A stretch of DNA of 20,887 nt. Origin: UBA1858 sp963926275 (lineage in GTDB: Bacteria > Pseudomonadota > Gammaproteobacteria > UBA4575). Shown here piece by piece: positions 7,390 to 15,063 of this stretch. Each line of letters starts with the position of its first letter. Within the stretch, counting starts at the first letter, position 1. The stretch covers positions 1 through 20,887 of the forward strand of contig CAWUWP010000001.1 of the NCBI GenBank assembly GCA_963926275.1, written 5' to 3'. The position numbers and the translations under genes were made by a program. The notes below the pieces were generated by a model. The model had not been told where the DNA came from, made no database searches, and saw only the letters and a list, made by a program, of their open reading frames with translations.

Positions 7390-7979
7390 GTGATGGTGTT
7401 AAGTGATCGATTTATTTCAAGTGGTTCGGTTTTGGTGGGTGCGTTATTACTATTTTTTACCATGACATCTGTTGGTGTTGCACAAGATAAAAATAAAGGA
7501 TTTTATCTTGGCGTGGGAGCCGGTCAAGCTGACCAGAAAGATACATGTGATGATGCCTTTGAATCATGTGATGATACTGATCTTGGATGGAAAGTATTTG
7601 GTGGCTATAAGTTTAATCAGTATTTTGGTCTTGAGACTGGCGCTGTTGATTTTGGTGAGTCTGAATTCGACACTCCAATTTTGAATTTGGATACTTTAAC
7701 AATTGTACCTGGGGCTCTAAGAGCTAAGGTCGATGGATTCTTCTTGACTAGTTTAGTTGAGTGGCCAGTGAATGATAAATTTAGTGTGCTCGCAAAACTA
7801 GGAATGATCTACTGGGATGTCGAGTTTAGTATTACAGATACTGCTGATAATTTGGAGTTAATCGGTGATGAAGATAAGAATGGTACTGACATATTTTTTG
7901 GCTAGGTGCTCAATATAATTTTACTGATAGTGTCGGAGTAAGGGCTGAGTGGGACTATTTATGCTTATCGACAACTTAA
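7390..7979 (+). pseudogene. Outer-membrane beta-barrel protein (OmpA-like/OmpX-like), frameshifted near the 3' end
   Basis: The first frame (7390-7905, 171 residues) starts with a good signal peptide: basic and polar start, hydrophobic VLVGALLLFFTM, and probable cleavage at GVA-QDK. It continues as alternating barrel strands with typical phrases: GFYLGVGAGQADQKD, DTDLGWKVFGGYKFNQYFGLE, VEWPVNDKFSVLAKLGMIYWDVE. It stops at GGC-TAG just after a run of six T (7894-7899). Reading one base back, from 7902, the frame continues LGAQYNFTDSVGVRAEWDYL and ends at 7979, exactly the next barrel hairpin, so a one-base loss in the T run broke the gene. The last few residues still lack a normal terminal strand, so there may be further decay. 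An AAGGGG Shine-Dalgarno (7378-7383) serves a GTG (7390) or ATG (7393). It is a lone gene and its cargo or role is unknown. A sequencing indel is an equally simple explanation. Confidence 0.75.
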
Positions 7980-8147
7980 CTAGTTTCTTTAATTCACTAG
8001 CAAGTCATATGCCAATAAAGCTAAATATAAGTATCTACAAGTTACATAGTTCGATTTAATTGAAAAGTAATTTACGCGCGAGTGTTTATCTTTAGGCTGC
8101 ACTAATTAGCAGCATGTAGTCAGCTAGTGGTGAGGTTGCTTTAGTCA

Positions 8148-8153
8148 TTGACA
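8148..8153 (+). promoter_or_regulatory. Perfect -35 hexamer (TTGACA) of the lexA-dinB promoter
   Basis: TTGACA sits directly before the SOS-like dyad. With a 17-base spacer the -10 would fall on TTCTCA, inside the second half-site, a poor hexamer. A repressor bound to the dyad would therefore cover the spacer, the -10 and the transcription start. Confidence 0.45.
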
Positions 8154-8156
8154 TGT

Positions 8157-8200
8157 AGGTTCTCTCTATGTTCTCATTCAAGAGAACTTAATGAGAACCT
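8157..8200. promoter_or_regulatory. Nested four-half-site SOS-like operator of lexA-dinB
   Basis: Four copies of GTTCTC or its complement lie at 8159-8164, 8170-8175 (forward) and 8182-8187, 8193-8198 (reverse). Both the outer and the inner pair are symmetric about the same point, 8178.5. The left pair reads GTTC-N7-GTTC and the right pair is its mirror, GAAC-N7-GAAC. GTTC-N7-GTTC is the LexA box known from alphaproteobacteria. The outer arms extend to AGGTTCTC/GAGAACCT. Successive half-sites are 11-12 bases apart, about one helical turn. The dyad overlaps the lexA promoter and its first possible start codon, as expected for autoregulation. Confidence 0.75.
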
Positions 8201-8793
8201 ATATGTTGACAGAGCGAGAACAAGATACGCTTAGTTTTATAGCGGGGTATTACACAAAACAGCGTAAAGCACCATTATTGACTGAGATTGCGCAAGGCTT
8301 AGGAATTCAGTCTAAAGGAGTCGTGCATCGATACGTGTCTGCATTAGAAGACAAAGGATATATCGTGCGTAATCCTAAAACGCGTGGTATTGAATTAGTC
8401 GATCATCCTGATCTTGATATATTGCCTCTTCTCGGGCGTATTGCTGCGGGTAAACCCATTGAAGTGATAGAAGATAAGAGCCAGATTAATTTTGCGCATT
8501 TGTTGGGAGGGGCCAATCGTTATGTGTTGGAGATAAAAGGTCACTCGATGATTGAAGAAGGTATTCGCAATGGTGATCTAGTTGTGATTGAACATGCAAG
8601 CACAGCACGCAGTAATCAAATTGTTGTGGCGCTGATTGATGGTGAAGATGCCACCCTTAAACGTATTCAGTTTCCTAAAAAAGAGCTTGTTCGATTAGTG
8701 CCTGCCAACAAAACAATGCAGGCAAAAGAATACCCTGCGCACCGAGTAATGATACAAGGAGTGTTAGTTGGGCAGGTGAGGATGTATGACTAA
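8191..8793 (+). CDS. lexA: LexA-type SOS repressor / autoprotease
   Basis: A 200-residue LexA with all parts intact. It represses SOS genes and cleaves itself when RecA filaments form. The N-terminal winged helix-turn-helix covers about residues 5-70, with recognition helix SKGVVHRYVSALEDKG (41-56). The cleavage site is A86-G87 in GRIAAGKPIE, the nucleophile S119 in KGHSM and the general base K157 in ATLKR. The recognition region resembles alphaproteobacterial LexA (SKS-IHR-ALEERG pattern) more than the E. coli SP-AAEEHL pattern, which fits the GTTC-N7-GTTC operator. Two starts are possible: ATG 8191 lies inside the operator, while ATG 8203 gives the family's usual MLTxRE opening and leaves the operator fully upstream. 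It overlaps dinB by 8 bases. It could be a second LexA beside a housekeeping one elsewhere. Confidence 0.93.
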   Translation: MRTYMLTEREQDTLSFIAGYYTKQRKAPLLTEIAQGLGIQSKGVVHRYVSALEDKGYIVRNPKTRGIELVDHPDLDILPLLGRIAAGKPIEVIEDKSQINFAHLLGGANRYVLEIKGHSMIEEGIRNGDLVVIEHASTARSNQIVVALIDGEDATLKRIQFPKKELVRLVPANKTMQAKEYPAHRVMIQGVLVGQVRMYD

Positions 8794-10012
8794 TGTAAAT
8801 TGGGAGCGCGCAATTGTATTTATTGATATGGATGCTTTTTTTGCAAGTATTGAGCAATATGATCATCCGGAATTGCGTGGAAAGCCAATAGGGATTACCA
8901 ACGGGAAAATGGGCACCTGTTTTATCACTAGTTCTTATCAAGCAAGAAAATATGGCATCAGAACAGGAATGCGAATTAAACAAGCGCAGCAACTATGTCC
9001 TGATGTCATTCAGGTAGCAGCTAGACCTTATCGCTATGCAGAAGTGTCTACTAATATTATGTCTGCTTTGCAAATGGTAACACCTGATGTTGAGGTGTTC
9101 TCTGTTGACGAGGCTTTTCTTGATGTAACGCGCTGTCAAAAAATTTATAGCAGTCCGATTGAAGCTGGCAAGTTAGCTAAACAACTTGTTTATGACGCGA
9201 GTGGTATTACCTGTAGCGTTGGTGTCAGTGGTGATAAAACAACGGCAAAGCATGCGGGGAAAAAAGACAAGCCGAACGGTTTGTTCGCGGTGCCTCCTTG
9301 GCAATCGCGGGACTATCTAAGTAATGTGCCAGTGACAGAATTAAGTGGCATTGCCGGCGGAATAGGTGGTTTTTTAAATGACAGAGGTGTGTATGTTTGT
9401 GGAGAAATGCAGCATCTTCCTATTGGTGAGTTAGCCGGGCGGTTTGGTAATTTAGGTCGGCGTATTTGGTATATGGCACAAGGCTTAGACCCAGATCCCA
9501 TTCGGCAAAGTGTGGCGGCACCTAAATCAATCGGCCATGGCAAAGTCATGCCGCCAAATACAAAAAATTTAACAATAATAAAAATGTACTTTCACCACAT
9601 GGCTGAAAAAGTGGCTGCAAGATTACGTAAGCATGGGTTTGAAGCACGTAGCTATTTTATTGGCGTGTTGATAGATCAACAATGGTTAGCAAAAAAAATG
9701 CAGACGGCAATGCCAACTAATGATAGTCAGCAAATAAAAAAGTTAGTTACTATTTTTTTGCACAATGAATGGCGCAAGCAAGGATGCTTCCAAGTTCAAA
9801 TAACTGCATTAGATCCAAAAGATCAAGGTCATCAGCTTTCTCTGTTTGGTGAAAGAGACGTGAAGCGTGAGCAGATTAATTTGGCGATGGATAATATTAA
9901 TCAGCGTTATGGGGAATTTACCTTAGCGCCGGCTAACTTGTTAAATCGTTCTGAGATGCCAAATGTGATTGCCCCAGCATGGAGGCCATTCGGGCATCGT
10001 AAAACAGTTTGA
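8786..10012 (+). CDS. dinB: Y-family translesion DNA polymerase (Pol IV / DinB-like)
   Basis: A 408-residue Y-family polymerase, longer than the 351 residues of E. coli DinB. Catalytic carboxylates are D14 in FIDMDAFFAS and D108/E109 in FSVDEAFLDV, so it should be active, unlike ImuB-type relatives that have lost these residues. The fingers/palm motif CSVGVSGDKTTAKHAGKKDKPNG (from about 143) and an HhH-like region near 180-215 follow. The little-finger domain takes up about 245-345. QLSLF at 350-354 is a clear beta-clamp-binding motif, followed by a further 54-residue tail ending in basic residues. Its ATG overlaps the end of lexA by 8 bases, with a GGTGAGG ribosome-binding site inside lexA, so expression should be SOS-controlled through the shared operator. 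Functionally it fits Pol IV best; UmuC-type is less likely given length and no umuD partner, although LexA is the neighbour. Confidence 0.9.
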   Translation: MTNVNWERAIVFIDMDAFFASIEQYDHPELRGKPIGITNGKMGTCFITSSYQARKYGIRTGMRIKQAQQLCPDVIQVAARPYRYAEVSTNIMSALQMVTPDVEVFSVDEAFLDVTRCQKIYSSPIEAGKLAKQLVYDASGITCSVGVSGDKTTAKHAGKKDKPNGLFAVPPWQSRDYLSNVPVTELSGIAGGIGGFLNDRGVYVCGEMQHLPIGELAGRFGNLGRRIWYMAQGLDPDPIRQSVAAPKSIGHGKVMPPNTKNLTIIKMYFHHMAEKVAARLRKHGFEARSYFIGVLIDQQWLAKKMQTAMPTNDSQQIKKLVTIFLHNEWRKQGCFQVQITALDPKDQGHQLSLFGERDVKREQINLAMDNINQRYGEFTLAPANLLNRSEMPNVIAPAWRPFGHRKTV

Positions 10013-10045
10013 AATATTGCCATGCAATGTTTGCATGGCAATATT
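10013..10045. terminator. Bidirectional hairpin between dinB and ppa
   Basis: AATATTGCCATGCAA at 10013-10027 is perfectly complementary to 10031-10045, with a 3-base TGT loop. It abuts the dinB stop and lies 13 bases from the end of convergent ppa. The outer part of the stem is A+T-rich (AATATT), so each strand ends the stem in a weak T-containing arm, as in many bidirectional terminators. Confidence 0.75.
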
Positions 10046-10057
10046 AATATTAGTGCA

Positions 10058-10675
10058 TTAACTAGAAGCCAGAGTAGAAAATTTATCCTGGTAATCAGCC
10101 ATTGATAACTGAATGACCTTTTCAGCATGTTCGCGTCCATAGGCTGGGCCAACATGAACTTTAGACTCTTCACCCGGCATGGACTTATAAGTGCTGAAAT
10201 AATGAATTAAGCGCTCAACGATAGATTGGGGTAATTCAGAAATGTCATTAACACTGGACCATACGTGATCTTTTTCAAGCACAGCAATAATTTTGTCATC
10301 GGCTTCGCCGTCATCAAGCATAGGGAGTCCGCCGACAACACGTGCGTTTAAAATTAATTCTGCACGATCAATGGGTCTGTCACTAACAACGCAAATGTCT
10401 AATGGATCATCATCACCTTCAGTGGCTCCATCCATCAGTGCGCCAACACGACTGCCGCAATATGTCTGGGGAATGAATCCATACAGTGTAGGAGGCAGTG
10501 AAGAAGTTCGATGTGGTCGATCAACTCTTAAGTAGCCTGTCTGCTTATCAACTTCGTACTTGATGTGATTGAAAGGAGTACTTTCAATATAGGCATGTAC
10601 TATTCTAGGCGGCTGTGGACCGACTTCTATTCCGTGCCATGGGTGTGGCCGCCAGCGATTGAATGAAGATGACAT
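10058..10675 (-). CDS. ppa: Family I inorganic pyrophosphatase
   Basis: A 205-residue soluble pyrophosphatase that hydrolyses PPi to phosphate, pulling biosynthetic reactions forward. The metal-binding motif is EGDDDPLDICVV (86-97), with further conserved residues in K39/E41 (HIKYEVDKQTG), YGFIPQT (65-71) and DDGEADDKIIAV (121-132). It is about 30 residues longer than the E. coli enzyme; the N-terminal HPWHGIEVGPQPP resembles the HPWHDLEIGP opening of the plant-like subtype of family I. The ATG has a very good AAGGAGAG ribosome-binding site 7-8 bases upstream. It is convergent with dinB and has a structured leader of its own. It is a single-gene unit. Confidence 0.95.
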   Translation of the reverse strand: MSSSFNRWRPHPWHGIEVGPQPPRIVHAYIESTPFNHIKYEVDKQTGYLRVDRPHRTSSLPPTLYGFIPQTYCGSRVGALMDGATEGDDDPLDICVVSDRPIDRAELILNARVVGGLPMLDDGEADDKIIAVLEKDHVWSSVNDISELPQSIVERLIHYFSTYKSMPGEESKVHVGPAYGREHAEKVIQLSMADYQDKFSTLASS

Positions 10676-10841
10676 TTGATTCTCTCCTTAGAATTTTAGA
10701 GGTATGCACACAATTATTGTGCCGCCTCTAAATTGATTATTTGCGTCCTTATTATGCGGATACTTGAACATGAAAATAACGTATGTTTTTCAGGCTGCAA
10801 TGATAACGAACTTGAAAGCTTTGTGCTTGATTAAGTTGGCA
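10676..10841 (-). promoter_or_regulatory. ppa leader with a two-storey hairpin
   Basis: Between the PA2778-like gene and ppa, TTTAGAGG (10695-10702) pairs with CCTCTAAA (10725-10732); inside it GCACA (10706-10710) pairs with TGTGC (10718-10722), separated by small internal loops. In a ppa transcript the foot of this stem would lie only about 8 bases before the AAGGAGAG ribosome-binding site. No T run follows, so it is not an obvious terminator. The rest of the gap shows no gene. Confidence 0.45.
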
Positions 10842-11867
10842 CTAGTTACTATTGGCGGCAATAGATTGGTTATTGCAGCGAATCTGTGGACAGTTAGCAT
10901 GATTACTAGGTTTTGCTGATTTACTTTTTAGCTCGTTTAGAGTGGCAGTAAGTTCTACGTGATTAGCATTGTCCAGCCTGATAGCACAAGTTGCTGCTTC
11001 TAGTGCGGTGATTTCACAACCGAGATCAAAGGCGCTATAAGCGAAGTTATTTAGAGCCTCAGCAGATTGAGTGTTGAGTAATAAAGCCTGCCTGTATGCT
11101 TTACTGGCGGCTAGTGGTTCTTGTAACTGCATGTGAGTGTTGGCTAATCCCACCTGAGCCGTAAAGTTTTCTGGCCAGCGATCAATCACGGCAGCGTAAG
11201 TTAACTGTGCGGCTCGTAATTTACCTACTTTTTCCAAATCAAGCGCGGCTTTAACGGCTTCTTGTTCGGTCACGCTATTGGGAATGTCTCCCACTGGGGC
11301 TGCTATTAATGCCCAATATTTGCCGCGTCGCCAAGTGTTTTCAAACGTTGTCCAGGAGCTGCGATAGTATTCATGACGCCCGCTATGGAGTAGGAAATAA
11401 GCATTATTAGGGTCGCGACCCGTGACCACTGAGTAATGCCAAACAGGGTAGATATTGAATGCCAGGTTCTGCAGAACGATCACTGGACGTTCGGCGTTTA
11501 TCTCTGAGCGTAAAGACGCTAAGTCCATGTTCATGCTGTAAGCAACTAACCCAAGGCTACGAGCAGCGGCTTGCATTTCAATTTGTAAACTGCCTTTTTT
11601 CTTGGGGATGTAAATTAAACTAGCGACTTCTTCAGCGGTGACATTTTGACCGTAATAATTAGCCACCATGGCCAATGATGATGGCCCGCATAAATTATCA
11701 GTCTGTTCTATAAAAGGCACATCAAGACGAATATCTGTCGGTAAATCTTGAGGTTGTTTAGGGATAACCCTGTCAGCAATGGCAATAGCTGCGCAGCCCG
11801 AGAATGAATGCAATAAACAAAATGCTAGGAATGCTAAGAACAGGGTTTTGAGATTGGTGGTGATCAA
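10842..11867 (-). CDS. PA2778-family lipoprotein: C39-like cysteine peptidase with TPR repeats
   Basis: A 341-residue predicted lipoprotein: a hydrophobic signal (residues 8-24) ends in FSGC, giving lipidation at C25. Residues about 45-195 form a papain-like/C39-like peptidase fold, with catalytic C60 in DNLCGPSSLAMVANYYG and H144 in VWHYSVVTG, followed by D152 in GRDPNN. Residues about 200-320 carry TPR-like helices, for example KLRAAQLTYAAVIDRWPENF and EPLAASKAYRQALLLN. The C-terminal 25 residues are Asn/Ser-rich with two cysteines. It overlaps the PA2779-like gene by four bases (ATGA), the same pairing as PA2778/PA2779 in Pseudomonas. The role is not known to me; it likely processes or binds a peptide in the periplasm or at a membrane. 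It may be transcribed with the iron importer upstream. Confidence 0.8.
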   Translation of the reverse strand: MITTNLKTLFLAFLAFCLLHSFSGCAAIAIADRVIPKQPQDLPTDIRLDVPFIEQTDNLCGPSSLAMVANYYGQNVTAEEVASLIYIPKKKGSLQIEMQAAARSLGLVAYSMNMDLASLRSEINAERPVIVLQNLAFNIYPVWHYSVVTGRDPNNAYFLLHSGRHEYYRSSWTTFENTWRRGKYWALIAAPVGDIPNSVTEQEAVKAALDLEKVGKLRAAQLTYAAVIDRWPENFTAQVGLANTHMQLQEPLAASKAYRQALLLNTQSAEALNNFAYSAFDLGCEITALEAATCAIRLDNANHVELTATLNELKSKSAKPSNHANCPQIRCNNQSIAANSN

Positions 11868-12247
11868 AACGTGGTGGTTAAGTCGGTGAAGCCCATTAGT
11901 TCAAGCATGAATACAATAGGGCCAGTTGCGAATAATACTAAACCAACACCACTGGCTGCCGGTAGCTGGTCAAATTGAGAGGATAATTGCTGGATCTCTT
12001 GATCGGTTAATTGATTGACGCGTAGTTGAACATGATGTGGGTTAACGCCATGGGCAAGTAATGCTTGTTTAACATCGTCACGAAGTAAGGCATCACAAAT
12101 CGACTGTTTGTAAGATTCAACATGGTGTTTAGTGCTGATTGAGTCAGTGCCAATCATGTCCGCCTGTACGCTGCAAAACATCATGCTTGCAGACATGAGG
12201 CATATGGCCAATCGACGTTGGCTGCTGTGTGTTAATAGAATCATCAT
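11864..12247 (-). CDS. PA2779-family small exported membrane protein
   Basis: A 127-residue protein with an N-terminal signal-like segment (about residues 10-28, RRLAICLMSASMMFCSVQA), a soluble helical middle (about 40-95) and a C-terminal hydrophobic segment GVGLVLFATGPIVFMLELMG. That layout and the VLF...FxLELxG ending match the PA2779 family (unknown function), which travels with the PA2778 peptidase. A secreted precursor with a C-terminal hydrophobic tail beside a C39-like peptidase suggests substrate and enzyme, but this is inference. Two ATGs in a row (12247 and 12244) are both possible starts. It lies 76 bases after fbpC. Confidence 0.7.
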   Translation of the reverse strand: MMILLTHSSQRRLAICLMSASMMFCSVQADMIGTDSISTKHHVESYKQSICDALLRDDVKQALLAHGVNPHHVQLRVNQLTDQEIQQLSSQFDQLPAASGVGLVLFATGPIVFMLELMGFTDLTTTF

Positions 12248-12323
12248 GAGAGCACCGAATGAAGTATAGATAATTCTTGTACTTTTAGTGACTTACGTCA
12301 AGTTTTAATGAGAATACAGCAGC

Positions 12324-13379
12324 TTATCGGGGGAATAGCACCAGATGTTCTAGATCTAACCCTATTCCGAGTGGTTTTCCTATTTCGTGATCGTGGTGAC
12401 TGGGTGCATAACACAACACACTATGCCCGTTAGGCAATCGTAAGGTATAGAGAAATTCAGCGCCTAAGAAGCGTTTGCCTTCAACAACAGCAGTCACCTG
12501 ACTGCTGTCATCATGGGGGATATCATCAGGACGCACTAATAAATCGACAACTTCACCTTGACTAAAGGCAGAGTCTATCGTGCATTCTAATGTGCCAAAA
12601 ACAGTTTCAAGACGGTGGTTATCTAATACGGTTGCAGGAATTAAATTGCCAAGGCCAACAAAGTCAGCGACAAAACGAGAAACAGGCTGGTGGTAAATAT
12701 TGTAGGGCGTATCAAACTGAACAATCTTTCCATGTTCCATGACACCCACCCAATCAGCGACTGCAAATGCTTCGTGCTGATCATGAGTCACTAATACGGC
12801 TGTCATTTTTTCTTGTTTCAGTATGTCTCGGACATGAGTCGCGAGTTGTTCTCTTAGGTCTGGGTCTAAACTTGAAAATGGTTCGTCTAGTAATAGTATT
12901 GAAGGCTTAGGTGCGAGTGCCCTCGCGAGTGCAACACGTTGTTGTTGTCCGCCTGAAAGTTCATGAGGATATTTATGGTGATGCTGGACACCAATTTCGA
13001 CCAAGTCGAGTACGTGTTTCACTTGTTGTTGGACATAAGTCTTTTGCAGTTTGCGAATGCCGAAAGCAACATTATCGTAAATAGTTAAATGTGGGAATAA
13101 AGCAAGATCCTGAAACATCATGCCTATATTTCGTGCTTCGGGTGCCAGTGAATCTTTGGAGGTACTAATTACTTTGTTTTTAACTTCAATGCTGCCTTGA
13201 TCAATTTTATGTAAACCAGCAATAGATCTTAATAGAGTTGTTTTCCCACACCCGCTAGGCCCAAGTAAGCAAACAATATCATGCGCATTTACTTGTAGGT
13301 TTGTGTGGTTAAGAATATTTAGCTCCAGGTGTGAAGCGGAGACATTCTTAATATCAAGTAAAGGTTTATCGGTGAGCAT
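12324..13379 (-). CDS. fbpC: Ferric-iron ABC transporter ATP-binding protein
   Basis: A 351-residue ABC ATPase that powers uptake through the FbpB-like permease. Walker A is GPSGCGKTT (40-48), the Q-loop lies in MMFQDLALFPHLT, the signature is LSGGQQQR, Walker B is SILLLDEPFSSLDP and the switch histidine is in LVTHD. A C-terminal TOBE-like regulatory part (about 235-351, including LVRPDD) is typical of FbpC/PotA-type subunits. Its start overlaps the end of fbpB by 14 bases, so the two are co-translated. The substrate is inferred from the binding protein; molybdate, sulfate and polyamine importers share the ATPase type. Confidence 0.9.
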   Translation of the reverse strand: MLTDKPLLDIKNVSASHLELNILNHTNLQVNAHDIVCLLGPSGCGKTTLLRSIAGLHKIDQGSIEVKNKVISTSKDSLAPEARNIGMMFQDLALFPHLTIYDNVAFGIRKLQKTYVQQQVKHVLDLVEIGVQHHHKYPHELSGGQQQRVALARALAPKPSILLLDEPFSSLDPDLREQLATHVRDILKQEKMTAVLVTHDQHEAFAVADWVGVMEHGKIVQFDTPYNIYHQPVSRFVADFVGLGNLIPATVLDNHRLETVFGTLECTIDSAFSQGEVVDLLVRPDDIPHDDSSQVTAVVEGKRFLGAEFLYTLRLPNGHSVLCYAPSHHDHEIGKPLGIGLDLEHLVLFPR

Positions 13380-15039
13380 TGGCTTTAATAGAAATATTTA
13401 AAAGGATCACGGGAATTATGCCGGTAAATACTATGGCGAGTGCAGCAGTAGAAGCATCGGCTAAACGCTCATCTGATGCAAGCTCATAGGCGCGCACGGC
13501 AAGTGTGTTGAAGTTGAATGGGCGCATAATTAATGTGGCTGGAAGTTCTTTCATCACTTCAACGAATACGAGAAGTGCGGCGGTTAATAATCCGCTGCGT
13601 ATTAGGGGTAGATGAATGCTACGTAGCGTCGTAAAAAGATTATTGCCAAGCAATTGCGAGGCTTCATCGATAGAGTGATTGATTTTAGATAAGCTAGCGC
13701 CAACAGTTTGTAATCCTAATGATAAAAATCGGACTGTATGAGCAAACACTAGCGCAAAAATAGTGCCGGTAAAAATAAGTCCTGTTTCAAAACCAAATTG
13801 ATGATCAAGAAAATCAATCAGCCAGTTATCTATCTTGCTAAAAACAATTAATGTGCCTACCGCAATAATGGTGCCGGGTACGGCATAACCCATTGCACTT
13901 AGATTGATTAAGCTATTTAGGATTATGTTTTTACTAGCACGTTTTCCGTACGCTAAAATGATAGCAATAAATAGTGTGACTAAAGCAGCACTTGCAGCAA
14001 GAAACAGACTATTAAAGGCGAGTGACCAAAAATGCTGATCAACCATGGTGCTAGCAGTGCTGATAGCCCAGTCGCTTAATTGTAAAACAGGAATAATAAA
14101 TCCAAATAAAGGGGGTAGAGCGCAGGCAATAAAGGCAAAAAATGCATGCCGGCCATAAAGCGGAATCTCTATTCCTTGTTGAGTTGCATTACTGGGATTG
14201 TGGTAACGAATTCTTCTGCGTTGGCGCTGTTCAAGTAGAAATAATGCAAATACAGTAATCATTAATAGGCTGGATAACTGTGCCGCTGTTACTGGCTCCC
14301 CAAACCCAAACCAAGTGCGAAAAATTCCTGTGGTGAATGTGTCTACACCAAAGTATTGAACGGTGCCGTAATCTGCGAGCGTTTCCATCAGTGCAAGTGT
14401 TACGCCTGCTGCAATAGCTGGACGTGCGAGTGGAATGATAATGGTAAATAATCTTTCTATATTATTTGCGCCTAGAGAGCGAGCCGCATCAATGATGCTT
14501 GATGATTGGGTGATAAGCGTAGAACGTGTCAATAAAAACACATAGGGGTATAGCGCAAATGAAAACATCGCAATGGCGCCGCCTAGCGAACGAATTTCTG
14601 GGAACCAGTAATCACCATATCCCCAGCCAAATATTTCTCGAATATAAGTTTGAACAGGTCCACTGAAGTCTAAAACACCCGTGTAGGTATATGCGACAAT
14701 ATAAGCAGGAATGGCAAGAGGAAGTAAAAGCAAAAATTCTAATAGGCGTTTGCCAGGAAAAGAATACAGAGCGCATAACCAGGCAGCCGGGACACCAACG
14801 ATAAATGTGCCGATGGCGACACCCAGGGCTAACAATAATGAGTTAGCAATGTATTCGCCTAAAACGGTATCAACTAAGTGTTGCCATGTGTCGGTGTGAG
14901 GATGGAAGTTGAATTGCAATACAACGATCAGGGGCAGGGTAATGATTAATGTGATTGCTGCGATTGTAAAAAACCAGCCAATAGAAAAATTTCCACGCAT
15001 GGGTGAAATAGCGCGTGTAAATGATATCTTGTTGGCCAC
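13366..15039 (-). CDS. fbpB: Ferric-iron ABC transporter permease (fused double domain)
   Basis: A 557-residue inner-membrane protein with two binding-protein-dependent permease domains in one chain, about twelve membrane segments. The first (about 20-275) has its EAA-type loop at DAARSLGANNIERLFTIIIP; the second (about 300-555) has DEASQLLGNNLFTTLRSIHLP. This fused form is the usual one for FbpB/SfuB/HitB iron permeases and for ThiP. It lies 24 bases after fbpA and overlaps fbpC by 14 bases. The length is normal. Confidence 0.92.
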   Translation of the reverse strand: MANKISFTRAISPMRGNFSIGWFFTIAAITLIITLPLIVVLQFNFHPHTDTWQHLVDTVLGEYIANSLLLALGVAIGTFIVGVPAAWLCALYSFPGKRLLEFLLLLPLAIPAYIVAYTYTGVLDFSGPVQTYIREIFGWGYGDYWFPEIRSLGGAIAMFSFALYPYVFLLTRSTLITQSSSIIDAARSLGANNIERLFTIIIPLARPAIAAGVTLALMETLADYGTVQYFGVDTFTTGIFRTWFGFGEPVTAAQLSSLLMITVFALFLLEQRQRRRIRYHNPSNATQQGIEIPLYGRHAFFAFIACALPPLFGFIIPVLQLSDWAISTASTMVDQHFWSLAFNSLFLAASAALVTLFIAIILAYGKRASKNIILNSLINLSAMGYAVPGTIIAVGTLIVFSKIDNWLIDFLDHQFGFETGLIFTGTIFALVFAHTVRFLSLGLQTVGASLSKINHSIDEASQLLGNNLFTTLRSIHLPLIRSGLLTAALLVFVEVMKELPATLIMRPFNFNTLAVRAYELASDERLADASTAALAIVFTGIIPVILLNISIKANAHR

Positions 15040-15063
15040 GGAGGTTAGAGTGTATTTAGCGGG

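Noticed and set aside
7390..7979. Programmed -1 frameshift in the beta-barrel gene
   Set aside because: The T6 run is only partly slippery in the required frame, no downstream stem or stimulatory element is evident, and such regulation is not expected in this family; a simple indel explains it.
8675..8992. 105-codon minus-strand frame across the lexA/dinB junction
   Set aside because: It is antisense to two well-supported genes and has no recognisable domain.
8191..10012. An imuA-imuB-dnaE2 mutagenesis cassette led by lexA2
   Set aside because: There is no imuA or dnaE2, and the polymerase keeps the catalytic D14, D108 and E109 that ImuB-type proteins lose.
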